Origin: Giesbergeria sp.
GTDB lineage: Bacteria; Pseudomonadota; Gammaproteobacteria; Burkholderiales; Burkholderiaceae_C
NCBI GenBank assembly: GCA_017987055.1
Contig: JAGNUJ010000044.1
Location: 1 to 12,485, forward strand
Length of the DNA: 12,485 bases
Direction: 5' to 3'
In this document: in pieces, positions 6,218 through 12,485 of the stretch
Position numbering within the stretch: the first letter of the stretch is position 1
Layout of the letters: every line of letters begins with the position of its first letter
Translations under genes and position numbers: made by a program
Notes under the pieces: generated by a model
What the model was told of the DNA's origin: nothing
Database searches by the model: none
What the model saw: the letters and a program-made list of their open reading frames with translations, nothing else

Positions 6218-7677
6218 GGCTTGGGCTGTTTTGCGGGGCGCGCCCAATGGGCCAACACCAGCTGCTTGCCGCGCGCCACACCCAGCGCACCCGCTGGCAC
6301 GGCTTTGGTGATGGTCGAGCCGCCGCCCACCGTGGCACCTGCGCCAATCGTCACCGGCGCCACCAGCACGCAGTTGCTACCAATGTGCGCGTCGGCCTCA
6401 ATCACCGTGCGGTGTTTGTTCGCGCCGTCGTAGTTGGCGGTGATGCTGCCCGCGCCGTAGTTGACGCGCTCGCCGACCGTGGCGTCGCCCACATAGGCCA
6501 AGTGGTTGGCCTTGGCACCGTCGGCCAGCGTGGAGTTTTTGACTTCGACAAAGTTGCCAATGTGCACCTCGCGGCCCAACTGTGCGCCGGGGCGCAGGCG
6601 GGCAAACGGGCCAATCAGCGCGCCTTCGCCGACGGCCACGCCGGCTTGCTCGCCGTCGATGTGGGTGTAGGGGTGAATCACCGCACCCGCCGCAATCGTG
6701 GCGTTGGCAATGCAGCAGTGCGCGCCAATCTGTACGCCTTCGCCCAGCTCCACCCGGCCGGTAAAGATGCAGCCGACGTCGATTTCCACGTCCTGAGCGC
6801 AGACCAGCTCGCCGCGCGCGCCGCTGCGTTGGTCGTCGCGCACATCAAAGCGCGCCGGGTCAGCCAGGCGCACGCCCTGCTCCATCAGCGCGTGGGCTTG
6901 GCGCAGTTGGTGGGCGCGCTCCAACTCGGCCAGTTGCACCGGGCTGTTGACGCCGGCGACTTGCAGCGCGTCGCTGATGCGGTGCGCCAACACTGGCACG
7001 CCGTCGGCGACCGCCATCGCGACGATGTCGGTCAGGTAGTACTCGCCTTGGGCGTTGTGATTGGTCAGGCGCGCTAGCCACGGTGCCAGCAGGCGCGCCG
7101 GCACGGCGAGGATGCCGCTATACACCTCGGTGATGGCACGCTGCGCGGCGCTGGCATCTTTGTGCTCGACGATGCCTTGGACGGCGCCGTCTGTGCTGCG
7201 CACGATGCGGCCATAGCCGCCCGGCTCGGGCAGCGTCACGGTCAGCAGCGCCAGCGCGCCTTCGTGGACGTCATCGACCACACTTTGCGAGGCCGCAATC
7301 AGCGCGCGCAGGGTCTCGGGCTGGGTCAGCGGCACGTCGCCCGACAGCACCACCACCGTGCCATCGGTGCGCAGCTGCGGCAGCGCTTGCTGCACCGCGT
7401 GGCCGGTGCCCAGTTGCGGCTCTTGGCGGACGAATTTCAGCTCAAATTGTGGGTCAAAAGTGCCTCCAGCCCTTTGTTTACCTGCGCTAGCAGCTTCTAC
7501 TTCTGTAGCGCCGTGGCCGGTGATAACAATGGCACTGCGCGCCTGCAAATGCGCCGCTTGGTCCAGCACATGCTGCAGCAGCGAGCGCCCGGCCAAGCGC
7601 TGCAAGACTTTGGGCAAACGGCTTTTCATGCGCGTGCCTTTGCCAGCGGCCATGATGAGGATGTCAAGGGGTGTCAT
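6214..7677 (-). CDS. glmU: Bifunctional N-acetylglucosamine-1-P uridyltransferase / GlcN-1-P acetyltransferase
   Basis: A 487-residue cytoplasmic enzyme that acetylates GlcN-1-P and then couples it to UTP, giving UDP-GlcNAc for peptidoglycan and lipopolysaccharide. The N-terminal pyrophosphorylase domain shows LIMAAGKGTRMKSRLPKVL (7-25), QLGTGHAV (88-95) and LSGDVPLT (111-118). The C-terminal left-handed beta-helix has hexapeptide repeats from about residue 296 and the acetyltransferase motif NHLAYVGD, with the likely catalytic His392, followed by GAGSITANYDG. It is longer than the E. coli enzyme (456 residues as I recall); part of the excess is a loop at about residues 58-78 that coincides with a palindromic repeat. 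It starts 14 bp after tyrS ends and overlaps the kinase gene by 4 bp, so the three genes look co-transcribed. Confidence 0.96.
   Translation of the reverse strand: MTPLDILIMAAGKGTRMKSRLPKVLQRLAGRSLLQHVLDQAAHLQARSAIVITGHGATEVEAASAGKQRAGGTFDPQFELKFVRQEPQLGTGHAVQQALPQLRTDGTVVVLSGDVPLTQPETLRALIAASQSVVDDVHEGALALLTVTLPEPGGYGRIVRSTDGAVQGIVEHKDASAAQRAITEVYSGILAVPARLLAPWLARLTNHNAQGEYYLTDIVAMAVADGVPVLAHRISDALQVAGVNSPVQLAELERAHQLRQAHALMEQGVRLADPARFDVRDDQRSGARGELVCAQDVEIDVGCIFTGRVELGEGVQIGAHCCIANATIAAGAVIHPYTHIDGEQAGVAVGEGALIGPFARLRPGAQLGREVHIGNFVEVKNSTLADGAKANHLAYVGDATVGERVNYGAGSITANYDGANKHRTVIEADAHIGSNCVLVAPVTIGAGATVGGGSTITKAVPAGALGVARGKQLVLAHWARPAKQPKP
7450..7507 (-). repeat. Intragenic palindromic repeat, copy 3 (in glmU)
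   Basis: On the glmU strand it carries the exact core AGCTGCTAGCGC (complement of 7484-7495) and ends in ACTTTTGACCC, closely like the end of copy 1 (ATTTTTGACC). It is read EAASAGKQRAGGTFDP, residues 61-76, in the same frame as copies 1 and 2. It falls between GHG (54-56) and QLGTGHAV, in a stretch about 11 residues longer than in E. coli GlmU as I remember it. Confidence 0.65.
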
Positions 7678-7691
7678 GGGTAGTGCTCGGT

Positions 7692-8924
7692 TTAAGCCAG
7701 CGTGACGCGGGCAAATTTGCGCTTACCGACCTGCACCACATAGGTGCCGGCGTCCAGCTTCAAGCCCCGGTCGCTGACCACGCTGCCATCGACGCGCACG
7801 CCGCCGCCATCGACCAAACGGTTGGCCTCGCCGGTCGAGGGCGTCAAATTGGCCTGCTTGAGCAACGCGCCAATGCCCAGCGGCGCGCCGCTCAACGTGA
7901 CCTCGTCAATCTCGTCAGGCACGCCGCCTTTACTGCGGTTGATGAAGTCTTGCTCGGCCGCCTGCGCCGCCGCTGCGCTGTGAAAGCGTGTGGTCAACTC
8001 TTTGGCCAGTGCGACTTTGGCGTCTTTCGGGTTGCGCCCGGCAGCCACCTCGGCCTTGAGCGCGGCAATCTCGGCCAAGCTTTTGAACGACACCAGCGTG
8101 TACCAGTCCCACATCAGCGTGTCCGAAATCGACAGCACCTTGGCAAACATGGTGTTGGCGTCTTCGGTGATGCCGATGTAGTTGTTTTTCGACTTGGACA
8201 TCTTCTCCACACCGTCCAGCCCGACCAGCAGCGGCATGGTCAGCACGCATTGGGGCTCTTGGCCGTATTCCTGCTGCAGGTGGCGTCCCATCAGCAGGTT
8301 GAACTTTTGGTCGGTGCCGCCCAGCTCCAAATCGGCTCTCAAAGCCACCGAGTCGTAGCCCTGCATCAGCGGGTACAAAAATTCGTGCACCGCAATCGGC
8401 GTGCCGGCTTTGAAGCGGTCGTGAAAATCGTTGCGCTCCATCATCCGCGCCACGGTGAATTTGGCGGCCAACTGGATCATGCCGGTGGCGCCCAGCGGCT
8501 CGCACCATTCGCTGTTGTAGCGAATCTCGGTCTTAGCTGGGTCCAGCACCAAGCTGGCTTGCTGGTAATAGGTTTCGGCGTTGTGCTTGATTTGCTCGGG
8601 CGTCAGCGGCGGACGCGTGTTGTTGCGGCCCGACGGGTCGCCAATCAGGCTGGTGAAGTCGCCAATCAAAAAAATCACCTGGTGGCCGAGGTCTTGCAGC
8701 TGGCGCATTTTGTTCAGCACCACGGTGTGGCCGATGTGGATGTCGGGTGCTGTCGGGTCCAAACCCAGCTTGATGCGCAGCGGCTGACCCGTCGCCTGCG
8801 AGCGGGTCAATTTTTTGACCCACTCGTCCTGCGGCAGCAATTCTTGAACGCCGCGCAGCGAGATTTCAAGCGCCTGCTGCACGGCTTCGCAAGGCACTAA
8901 AGGTGTAACAAAATCTTGATTCAT
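7692..8924 (-). CDS. tyrS: Tyrosyl-tRNA synthetase
   Basis: A 410-residue class I aminoacyl-tRNA synthetase charging tRNA-Tyr. DIHIGH gives the ATP-binding HIGH motif at 63-66 and EKMSKSK gives KMSKS at 241-245. The Rossmann core between them includes [14 protein letters not shown] and [14 protein letters not shown] (tyrosine and tRNA binding regions). The C-terminal ~70 residues form an S4-like RNA-binding domain ([13 protein letters not shown]). The exact HIGH and KMSKS sequences and the overall style fit the second TyrRS subfamily rather than the E. coli TyrS type. The ATG at 8924 is chosen over the in-frame one at 8951 because homologues begin close to it and GGGAAAA lies about 7-9 bases upstream. 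It leads the minus-strand run into glmU and diverges from the M23 gene across 199 bp. Confidence 0.96.
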   Translation of the reverse strand: MNQDFVTPLVPCEAVQQALEISLRGVQELLPQDEWVKKLTRSQATGQPLRIKLGLDPTAPDIHIGHTVVLNKMRQLQDLGHQVIFLIGDFTSLIGDPSGRNNTRPPLTPEQIKHNAETYYQQASLVLDPAKTEIRYNSEWCEPLGATGMIQLAAKFTVARMMERNDFHDRFKAGTPIAVHEFLYPLMQGYDSVALRADLELGGTDQKFNLLMGRHLQQEYGQEPQCVLTMPLLVGLDGVEKMSKSKNNYIGITEDANTMFAKVLSISDTLMWDWYTLVSFKSLAEIAALKAEVAAGRNPKDAKVALAKELTTRFHSAAAAQAAEQDFINRSKGGVPDEIDEVTLSGAPLGIGALLKQANLTPSTGEANRLVDGGGVRVDGSVVSDRGLKLDAGTYVVQVGKRKFARVTLA

Positions 8925-8960
8925 AAGGGTTTTCCCGTAACTCCAAAGCATCGCCTTGGC

Positions 8961-8966
8961 TATAAT
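8961..8966 (+). promoter_or_regulatory. Candidate -10 element for the M23-anmK pair
   Basis: A perfect TATAAT lies in the 199 bp gap between tyrS and the M23 gene, on the plus strand. The hexamers 16-18 bp upstream do not resemble TTGACA, so the promoter call rests on the -10 alone. If used, the leader before the TTG start would be about 150 bases. I see no other clear element or recognised riboswitch in the gap. Confidence 0.4.
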
Positions 8967-9111
8967 TCGTGCCTCATTGCAGTGGCGGATTCTACGTATC
9001 CCCGCCCTTTCGACCCACTACAACGGACGAACGGCTGCAGCCTGACAGTTTGTGCGCTCCAAAGCCCTCGTGCTGACCCAGCCCGATGCCCTGCGGACAC
9101 ACGCTCACCCT

Positions 9112-9116
9112 GGGGA
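9112..9116 (+). promoter_or_regulatory. Ribosome-binding site that favours the TTG start
   Basis: GGGGA is followed by 7 bases and then TTG at 9124, in frame with the M23 gene. The competing GTG at 9052 has no purine-rich site at the right distance. Confidence 0.55.
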
Positions 9117-9123
9117 TTTACCT

Positions 9124-10485
9124 TTGAAAAACGGTTTCACCGCTGCGAGCCAAGCTTTGCTTGCCCGCCTGTCACGTAGCATTCAGCAACACCCCAAACG
9201 AATTACTACTGCACTGGCCACCGTCTTATTGACCGGTGGCGGTGGTGCTTTTGCTGTCGCCTCCTTTGGCCCCGATCCCTTGGACTTGCCGGTGCGCCTA
9301 TTCGAGCAGCCAGTCGAATCGCTCGCCAGCGGCAAATCTTTGGCCGAATTGGTCGATCGCCCCAGTTTTTCTCTGCACCGCTCCGGCCAAGTGCGCGCCA
9401 GCGACACCCCAGAATCGCTGCTGCAGCGCCTGGGCGTAGCCGATCCGGCAGCCGCCGCCTTTTTACGCCGCGACAGCAACGCCCAGCGCAACTTGCTGGG
9501 ACGCACCGGCCGCATCGTTTCGGCCGAAACCACCGATGACCACCGCCTGCTGCGCATCACCGCCCGCTGGGCGCACGACGATGACGGCCTGTTCCAGCGC
9601 TTGGTGATTGAAAAAAGCGGTGACGGCTTTGCCTCGCACATCACCGCAGCGCCACTGACAACGTCTAGCCGCTTGGCTGGCGGCGTCATCCACAGCTCGC
9701 TGTTTGCCGCCACCGACGATGCCAACATTCCCGACGGCGTGGCCGTGCAGCTGGCAGAGCTGTTCTCGGGCGATATCGACTTTCGCCGCGCGCTGCGCAA
9801 GGGCGATCGCTTCTCGGTGGTCTACGAAACGCTCGAAGCCGACGGCGAGCCGCTGCGCAGCGGCCGCGTGCTCAGCGCCGAGTTCCACAACAACGGCAAA
9901 ACGCACCAAGCGGTCTGGTTTCAAGAGCCCAGTGCCAGCAAAGGCGCTTACTACACGCTAGACGGCCAAAGCCTGCGCCGCGCCTACCTCACGTCGCCGC
10001 TAGAGTTCTCGCGGGTCTCCAGCGGCTTTGCCATGCGCTTTCACCCCATCCACAAGACTTGGCGCGCCCACTTGGGCACCGACTTTGCTGCGCCCACCGG
10101 CACGGCCGTGCGCACCATCGGCGATGGCGTGGTCGAGTTTGCTGGCACGCAAAACGGCTTTGGCAATGTGGTGTTCATCAAGCACCGCAACCAGCATGTC
10201 ACCGTGTACGCCCACCTGAGCCGCATCGATGTGCGTGCCAATCAAGCGGTAGAGCAAGGCCAGACCATAGGTGCCGTGGGCGCGACCGGCTGGGCCACTG
10301 GCCCGCACCTGCACTTCGAATTCCGTGTCAACGGGCAGCACCAAGACCCCATGCTGATTGCCAAGCAAAGCGAGGCAGCTGCGCCAGTTTCGCCAGCGGC
10401 GCGCCCTGAGTTCAACCGCCTGAGCGCCGTGATGCGCACGCAGCTCGACTCGGCCGCGCTGATCCAGCAAGCCAGCGCCAACTAA
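9124..10485 (+). CDS. M23 family peptidoglycan endopeptidase, membrane-anchored
   Basis: A 453-residue protein, probably a zinc D,D-endopeptidase of the MepM/YebA type acting on peptide cross-links in the periplasm. An N-terminal basic segment (HPKR) precedes a single hydrophobic stretch at about 27-48, a signal anchor or uncleaved signal. Residues ~65-190 are a poorly recognised periplasmic region, ~205-290 resembles the MepM/Csd3 middle domain (DFRRALRKGDRFSVVYE), and ~293-412 is the M23 LytM domain. Zinc ligands appear intact: His316 and Asp320 in HLGTD, and His397 in HLHFE, with His364 and His395 as the other conserved histidines. I chose TTG at 9124 because GGGGA ends 7 bases before it; a GTG at 9052 would add 24 residues without a good ribosome-binding site. 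anmK follows after 25 bp on the same strand. Confidence 0.9.
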   Translation: MKNGFTAASQALLARLSRSIQQHPKRITTALATVLLTGGGGAFAVASFGPDPLDLPVRLFEQPVESLASGKSLAELVDRPSFSLHRSGQVRASDTPESLLQRLGVADPAAAAFLRRDSNAQRNLLGRTGRIVSAETTDDHRLLRITARWAHDDDGLFQRLVIEKSGDGFASHITAAPLTTSSRLAGGVIHSSLFAATDDANIPDGVAVQLAELFSGDIDFRRALRKGDRFSVVYETLEADGEPLRSGRVLSAEFHNNGKTHQAVWFQEPSASKGAYYTLDGQSLRRAYLTSPLEFSRVSSGFAMRFHPIHKTWRAHLGTDFAAPTGTAVRTIGDGVVEFAGTQNGFGNVVFIKHRNQHVTVYAHLSRIDVRANQAVEQGQTIGAVGATGWATGPHLHFEFRVNGQHQDPMLIAKQSEAAAPVSPAARPEFNRLSAVMRTQLDSAALIQQASAN

Positions 10486-10510
10486 GCCCAGCCACTGCTG
10501 CAGCGCGCCC

Positions 10511-11632
10511 GTGCCTGAGTTCTACATCGGCTTGATGTCGGGCACTTCGCTGGACGGGGTGGACGCGGTTTTGGCGGATTTTTCAGGGTCAAAATGCCTT
10601 GTAACCCAGCACCAGAGCGCGCAGCTAGCTCCTGAATTGAAAGCAGAACTGCTGGCCCTGAACACCTCGGGCGCTGACGAATTGCACCGCGCCGCGCTGG
10701 CCGCCAATGCGCTGGTGCGCGTCTATGCCGAAACGGTGCAGGCGCTGCTGGCGCACAGCGGCATCCACGCCAGCGCGGTGCGCGCCATCGGTGCCCACGG
10801 CCAAACCGTGCGCCACCGGCCGCAAGCATTCGACGGCACCGGCTACACGCTGCAACTGAACAACCCCGCCCTGCTGGCCGAGCTGACTGGCATCAGCGTG
10901 ATCGCCGACTTTCGCAGCCGCGACGTGGCCGCCGGCGGTCAAGGCGCGCCGCTGGTGCCGGCGTTTCACCAACATGTGTTTGCCCAGCCGCAGGCCAGCA
11001 TGCTGGTGCTAAACATTGGCGGCATCTCCAACTTGAGCGTGCTTGGCGCTGCAGACGACGCTGAGGGTGAAGTGCTGGGCTTTGACTGCGGCCCGGGCAA
11101 TGCGCTGATGGATTACTGGTGCCAGCGCCACACCGGCCAGCCGTTTGACCGCAGCGGCGCGTGGGCGGCAGGCGGCACGGTGTTGGCGCCGCTGCTAGCG
11201 CAATGCTTGGCCGAGCCGTATTTGCAACAACCACCGCCCAAAAGCACTGGACGCGATCTGTTCAACCCCGACTGGCTGCACGCGCAGCTGAGCGCTTACC
11301 CAGATGCTGCGCCACAAGACGTGCAGGCGACATTAGCCGAATTGACCGCTAGCGCTTGTGCAGCCAGCGCTAGCAGCTATGGAAAACAGAGCAATCAGCT
11401 GGCCGTGTGCGGTGGCGGCGCGTTCAACACGCATTTGATGCAGCGCCTGCAAGCTTTGCTGCCAGCAGTTTCTGTGCAGCCTTCTGACGCTTACGGCCTG
11501 CCAGCGCAGCAAGTCGAGGCGGCCGCCTTTGCGTGGCTGGCACGGCAAACGCTGCTGGGCGCACCGGGCAACCTCAAAAGCGTTACGGGCGCTCAAGGCG
11601 CCCGTGTGCTCGGGGCTATTTACCCCGCTTGA
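10511..11632 (+). CDS. anmK: Anhydro-N-acetylmuramic acid kinase
   Basis: A 373-residue cytoplasmic sugar kinase that opens the 1,6-anhydro ring of imported anhydroMurNAc and phosphorylates it with ATP to MurNAc-6-phosphate, a step of cell-wall recycling. Family motifs in order are GLMSGTSLDGVDAV (7-20), GAHGQTVRHRP (94-104), IADFRSRDVAAGGQGAPLVP (131-150), LNIGGISNLS (167-176), GFDCGPGNALMD (190-201, containing the likely catalytic Asp192), STGRDLFN (245-252) and CGGGAFNTHLM (300-310). The C-terminus ends VLGAIYPA, as usual. The start is a GTG at 10511, forced by the conserved N-terminal motif; no clear ribosome-binding site is visible, so it may rely on coupling with the M23 gene 25 bp upstream. 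Two palindromic repeat copies lie at codons 26-45 and about 277-294, outside the conserved motifs. Confidence 0.95.
   Translation: MPEFYIGLMSGTSLDGVDAVLADFSGSKCLVTQHQSAQLAPELKAELLALNTSGADELHRAALAANALVRVYAETVQALLAHSGIHASAVRAIGAHGQTVRHRPQAFDGTGYTLQLNNPALLAELTGISVIADFRSRDVAAGGQGAPLVPAFHQHVFAQPQASMLVLNIGGISNLSVLGAADDAEGEVLGFDCGPGNALMDYWCQRHTGQPFDRSGAWAAGGTVLAPLLAQCLAEPYLQQPPPKSTGRDLFNPDWLHAQLSAYPDAAPQDVQATLAELTASACAASASSYGKQSNQLAVCGGGAFNTHLMQRLQALLPAVSVQPSDAYGLPAQQVEAAAFAWLARQTLLGAPGNLKSVTGAQGARVLGAIYPA
10586..10643 (+). repeat. Intragenic palindromic repeat, copy 4 (in anmK, weak)
   Basis: Begins GGGTCAAAATGCCT, matching the plus-strand start of copy 3 (GGGTCAAAAGTGCCT) apart from a one-base gap. 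Its far end, GCGCAGCTAGCTCCTG, is only a partial match to the core. It is therefore in the opposite orientation to its gene compared with copies 1-3. It encodes residues 26-45, where AnmK proteins vary between the first two strands. This is the least certain copy. Confidence 0.4.
11340..11391 (+). repeat. Intragenic palindromic repeat, copy 5 (in anmK)
   Basis: Contains the core as GCGCTAGCAGCT (11367-11378) and the best-preserved palindrome: GCTAGCGCT (11348-11356) and AGCGCTAGC (11366-11374) are perfect complements with a 9-base loop. It encodes TASACAASASSYG, just before the conserved CGGG motif. Orientation relative to the gene is opposite to that of copies 1-3. Confidence 0.65.
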
Positions 11633-11646
11633 GCGGCAAAGCGCTC
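11585..11646. terminator. Hairpin cluster between anmK and erpA
   Basis: ACGGGCGC (11585-11592) pairs with GCGCCCGT (11598-11605) around TCAAG inside the last anmK codons. CGGGG/CCCCG (11611-11627) and GAGCG/CGCTC (11631-11646) follow. On the plus strand no T run follows any of them. On the minus strand the first stem is followed by AACGCTTTTG, a weak tail, so it might terminate erpA transcription. Folding is clear for the first stem; terminator function is uncertain. Confidence 0.3.
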
Positions 11647-11662
11647 TGAGAAATCAGGAAGA

Positions 11663-12037
11663 TTAAGAAAAACTAGAGCCGCAGCCGCAGGTGGACGTGG
11701 CACCGGGGTTCTTAATGACAAACTGCGCGCCCTGCAAGTCTTCCTTGTAGTCAATCTCCGCGCCGACCAGGTACTGAAAGCTCATGGCGTCAATCAACAG
11801 CGACACGCCGTTTTTGGTCATCACGGTGTCGTCGTCGTTGGTGATTTCATCAAATGTGAAGCCGTACTGAAAGCCCGAACAGCCACCGCCTTGCACGAAC
11901 ACGCGCAGCTTCAACTCGGGGTTGCCTTCTTCGGCGATCAAATCGGCCACCTTGGCCGCAGCGCTCTCGGTGAAGATGATCGGCTCAGGCATTTGGTCAG
12001 GCATTTGGACGGGAATATTTTCAGCAACTGCGCTCAT
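11663..12037 (-). CDS. erpA: A-type iron-sulfur cluster insertion protein
   Basis: A 124-residue cytoplasmic carrier that receives Fe-S clusters from the assembly scaffold and delivers them to targets; in E. coli ErpA serves the IspG and IspH isoprenoid enzymes. The three ligand cysteines are present: Cys53 in [11 protein letters not shown], and Cys117 and Cys119 in [27 protein letters not shown] and [18 protein letters not shown] are typical of ErpA rather than IscA or SufA. The N-terminus is about ten residues longer than in E. coli and contains a tandem QMPDQMPE. The ATG at 12037 has GGAGAAG about 6 bases upstream. It is convergent with anmK across 30 bp. A strong terminator separates it from upstream rpsI, so it probably has its own promoter within 12038-12170, though I could not identify one. 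Confidence 0.94.
   Translation of the reverse strand: MSAVAENIPVQMPDQMPEPIIFTESAAAKVADLIAEEGNPELKLRVFVQGGGCSGFQYGFTFDEITNDDDTVMTKNGVSLLIDAMSFQYLVGAEIDYKEDLQGAQFVIKNPGATSTCGCGSSFS
11985..12008. repeat. Perfect 12 bp tandem duplication in erpA
   Basis: TCAGGCATTTGG occurs twice head to tail, at 11985-11996 and 11997-12008. On the erpA strand this gives QMPDQMPE in the variable N-terminal extension, so frame is kept. Confidence 0.8.
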
Positions 12038-12170
12038 GGGGGCTTCTCCAATTCAGGGTTTTGGCTTTGATGCTACTGCAAAGCCGCTCTAGCGCAGGGC
12101 GGGCGCGCAGTTGACGTTAATTTCAGTGTGGGCTTTTTGAGCGTATCCAACCAAAGAGCGCCATACAACG

Positions 12171-12202
12171 AAAAAAGCCGCAGCAAGCAAACTTGCAGCG
12201 GC
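12171..12202 (-). terminator. Intrinsic terminator of rpsI
   Basis: GCCGCAGCAAG (12177-12187) and CTTGCAGCGGC (12192-12202) form an 11 bp stem with one A-A mismatch around the loop CAAA. Read on the minus strand the stem is followed by six T, a textbook Rho-independent terminator 26 bases after the rpsI stop. On the plus strand it is followed by CCTTTT only, so it may work weakly in that direction, but no plus-strand gene needs it. Confidence 0.85.
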
Positions 12203-12228
12203 CTTTTGGCAAACAGTAACCGGGCGAA

Positions 12229-12485
12229 TTAACGCTTGGAGAACTGCTTGGCGCGACGTGCAGAGTGCAGGCCGACTTTCTTACGCTCGACTTCGCGGGC
12301 ATCGCGCGTCACGAAGCCAGCTTGGCTCAGTGCGGGCTTGAGCGTCGCGTCGTAATCAATCAGGGCGCGGGTGATGCCGTGGCGGGCTGCACCGGCTTGG
12401 CCGGATTCGCCGCCGCCGTGTACGTTGATCATCACGTCGAAGGTTTCGGCGTGGTTGGTCAACATCAGCGGCTGCTTGGCAATCA
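12229..12485 (-). CDS. rpsI: Ribosomal protein S9, 5' end missing
   Basis: The C-terminal 84 residues of small-subunit protein S9 are visible and the frame is open at the right edge; the full protein is about 130 residues. Recognisable blocks are [53 protein letters not shown] and the basic tail ending KQFSKR, which reaches the decoding region and contacts P-site tRNA. In most bacteria rplM (L13) lies immediately upstream and would be just beyond the window. A strong terminator follows the stop. The in-frame ATG at 12465 is internal and is not the start. Confidence 0.95.
   Translation of the reverse strand, partial: IAKQPLMLTNHAETFDVMINVHGGGESGQAGAARHGITRALIDYDATLKPALSQAGFVTRDAREVERKKVGLHSARRAKQFSKR

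Noticed and set aside
7671..8900. 409-codon plus-strand frame opposite tyrS
   Set aside because: An antisense shadow of tyrS, of low complexity with no recognisable motif.
8916..9179. Plus-strand frame across the tyrS-M23 gap
   Set aside because: No ribosome-binding site or recognisable protein; it overlaps the M23 start in another frame.
11186..11215. Another GCTGCTAGCGCA match in anmK (11191-11202)
   Set aside because: It encodes the ordinary PLLAQCLAEPY segment seen in AnmK homologues, and nothing around it matches the rest of the repeat.
1..12485. Search for CRISPR arrays, insertion sequences, phage genes, toxin-antitoxin pairs and tRNA genes
   Set aside because: No regularly spaced repeats, terminal inverted repeats with transposase, integrase, small toxin-like gene pairs or cloverleaf candidates were seen.

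Overview
The window is GC-rich, densely packed bacterial chromosome. The proteins resemble those of Betaproteobacteria, and the order rpsI, erpA, anmK, M23 peptidase, tyrS fits Burkholderiales, most likely the family Comamonadaceae. A degenerate palindromic repeat built around AGCTGCTAGCGC points the same way. The genus cannot be told from this sequence. I see no mobile element, CRISPR array, tRNA or rRNA. The genes are mostly housekeeping, and I did not find a new multi-gene system.

Layout from left to right: a lytic transglycosylase gene (slt) on the minus strand runs off the left edge. Only 14 bp separate its start from the divergent 5-formyltetrahydrofolate cyclo-ligase gene. That gene converges, with an 8 bp overlap, on a minus-strand pair: queC followed by a small unknown coiled-coil gene, joined by an ATGA stop/start overlap. 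Divergent from queC is cca (tRNA CCA-adding enzyme), which ends one base from the convergent trxC. A minus-strand run tyrS > glmU > sensorless histidine kinase > trxC follows, read from 8924 down to 4960. Divergent from tyrS is a plus-strand pair, an M23 peptidase gene and anmK. These converge on erpA, and upstream of erpA the 3' part of rpsI enters from the right edge behind a clear intrinsic terminator.

Functionally there are two themes. The first is the cell wall: Slt cuts glycan strands to anhydro-muropeptides, the M23 enzyme probably cuts peptide cross-links, AnmK recycles anhydro-MurNAc, and GlmU makes UDP-GlcNAc for new wall. The second is translation and tRNA: TyrRS, CCA-adding enzyme, QueC (queuosine precursor) and ribosomal protein S9. 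TrxC and ErpA add redox and Fe-S maturation functions.

The observation most worth following is a degenerate palindromic repeat found inside coding sequence five times: twice in cca, once in glmU and twice in anmK. The cca and glmU copies lie in the same orientation and reading frame, giving an AASA peptide. Two of them fall in loops that look longer than in the E. coli homologues.
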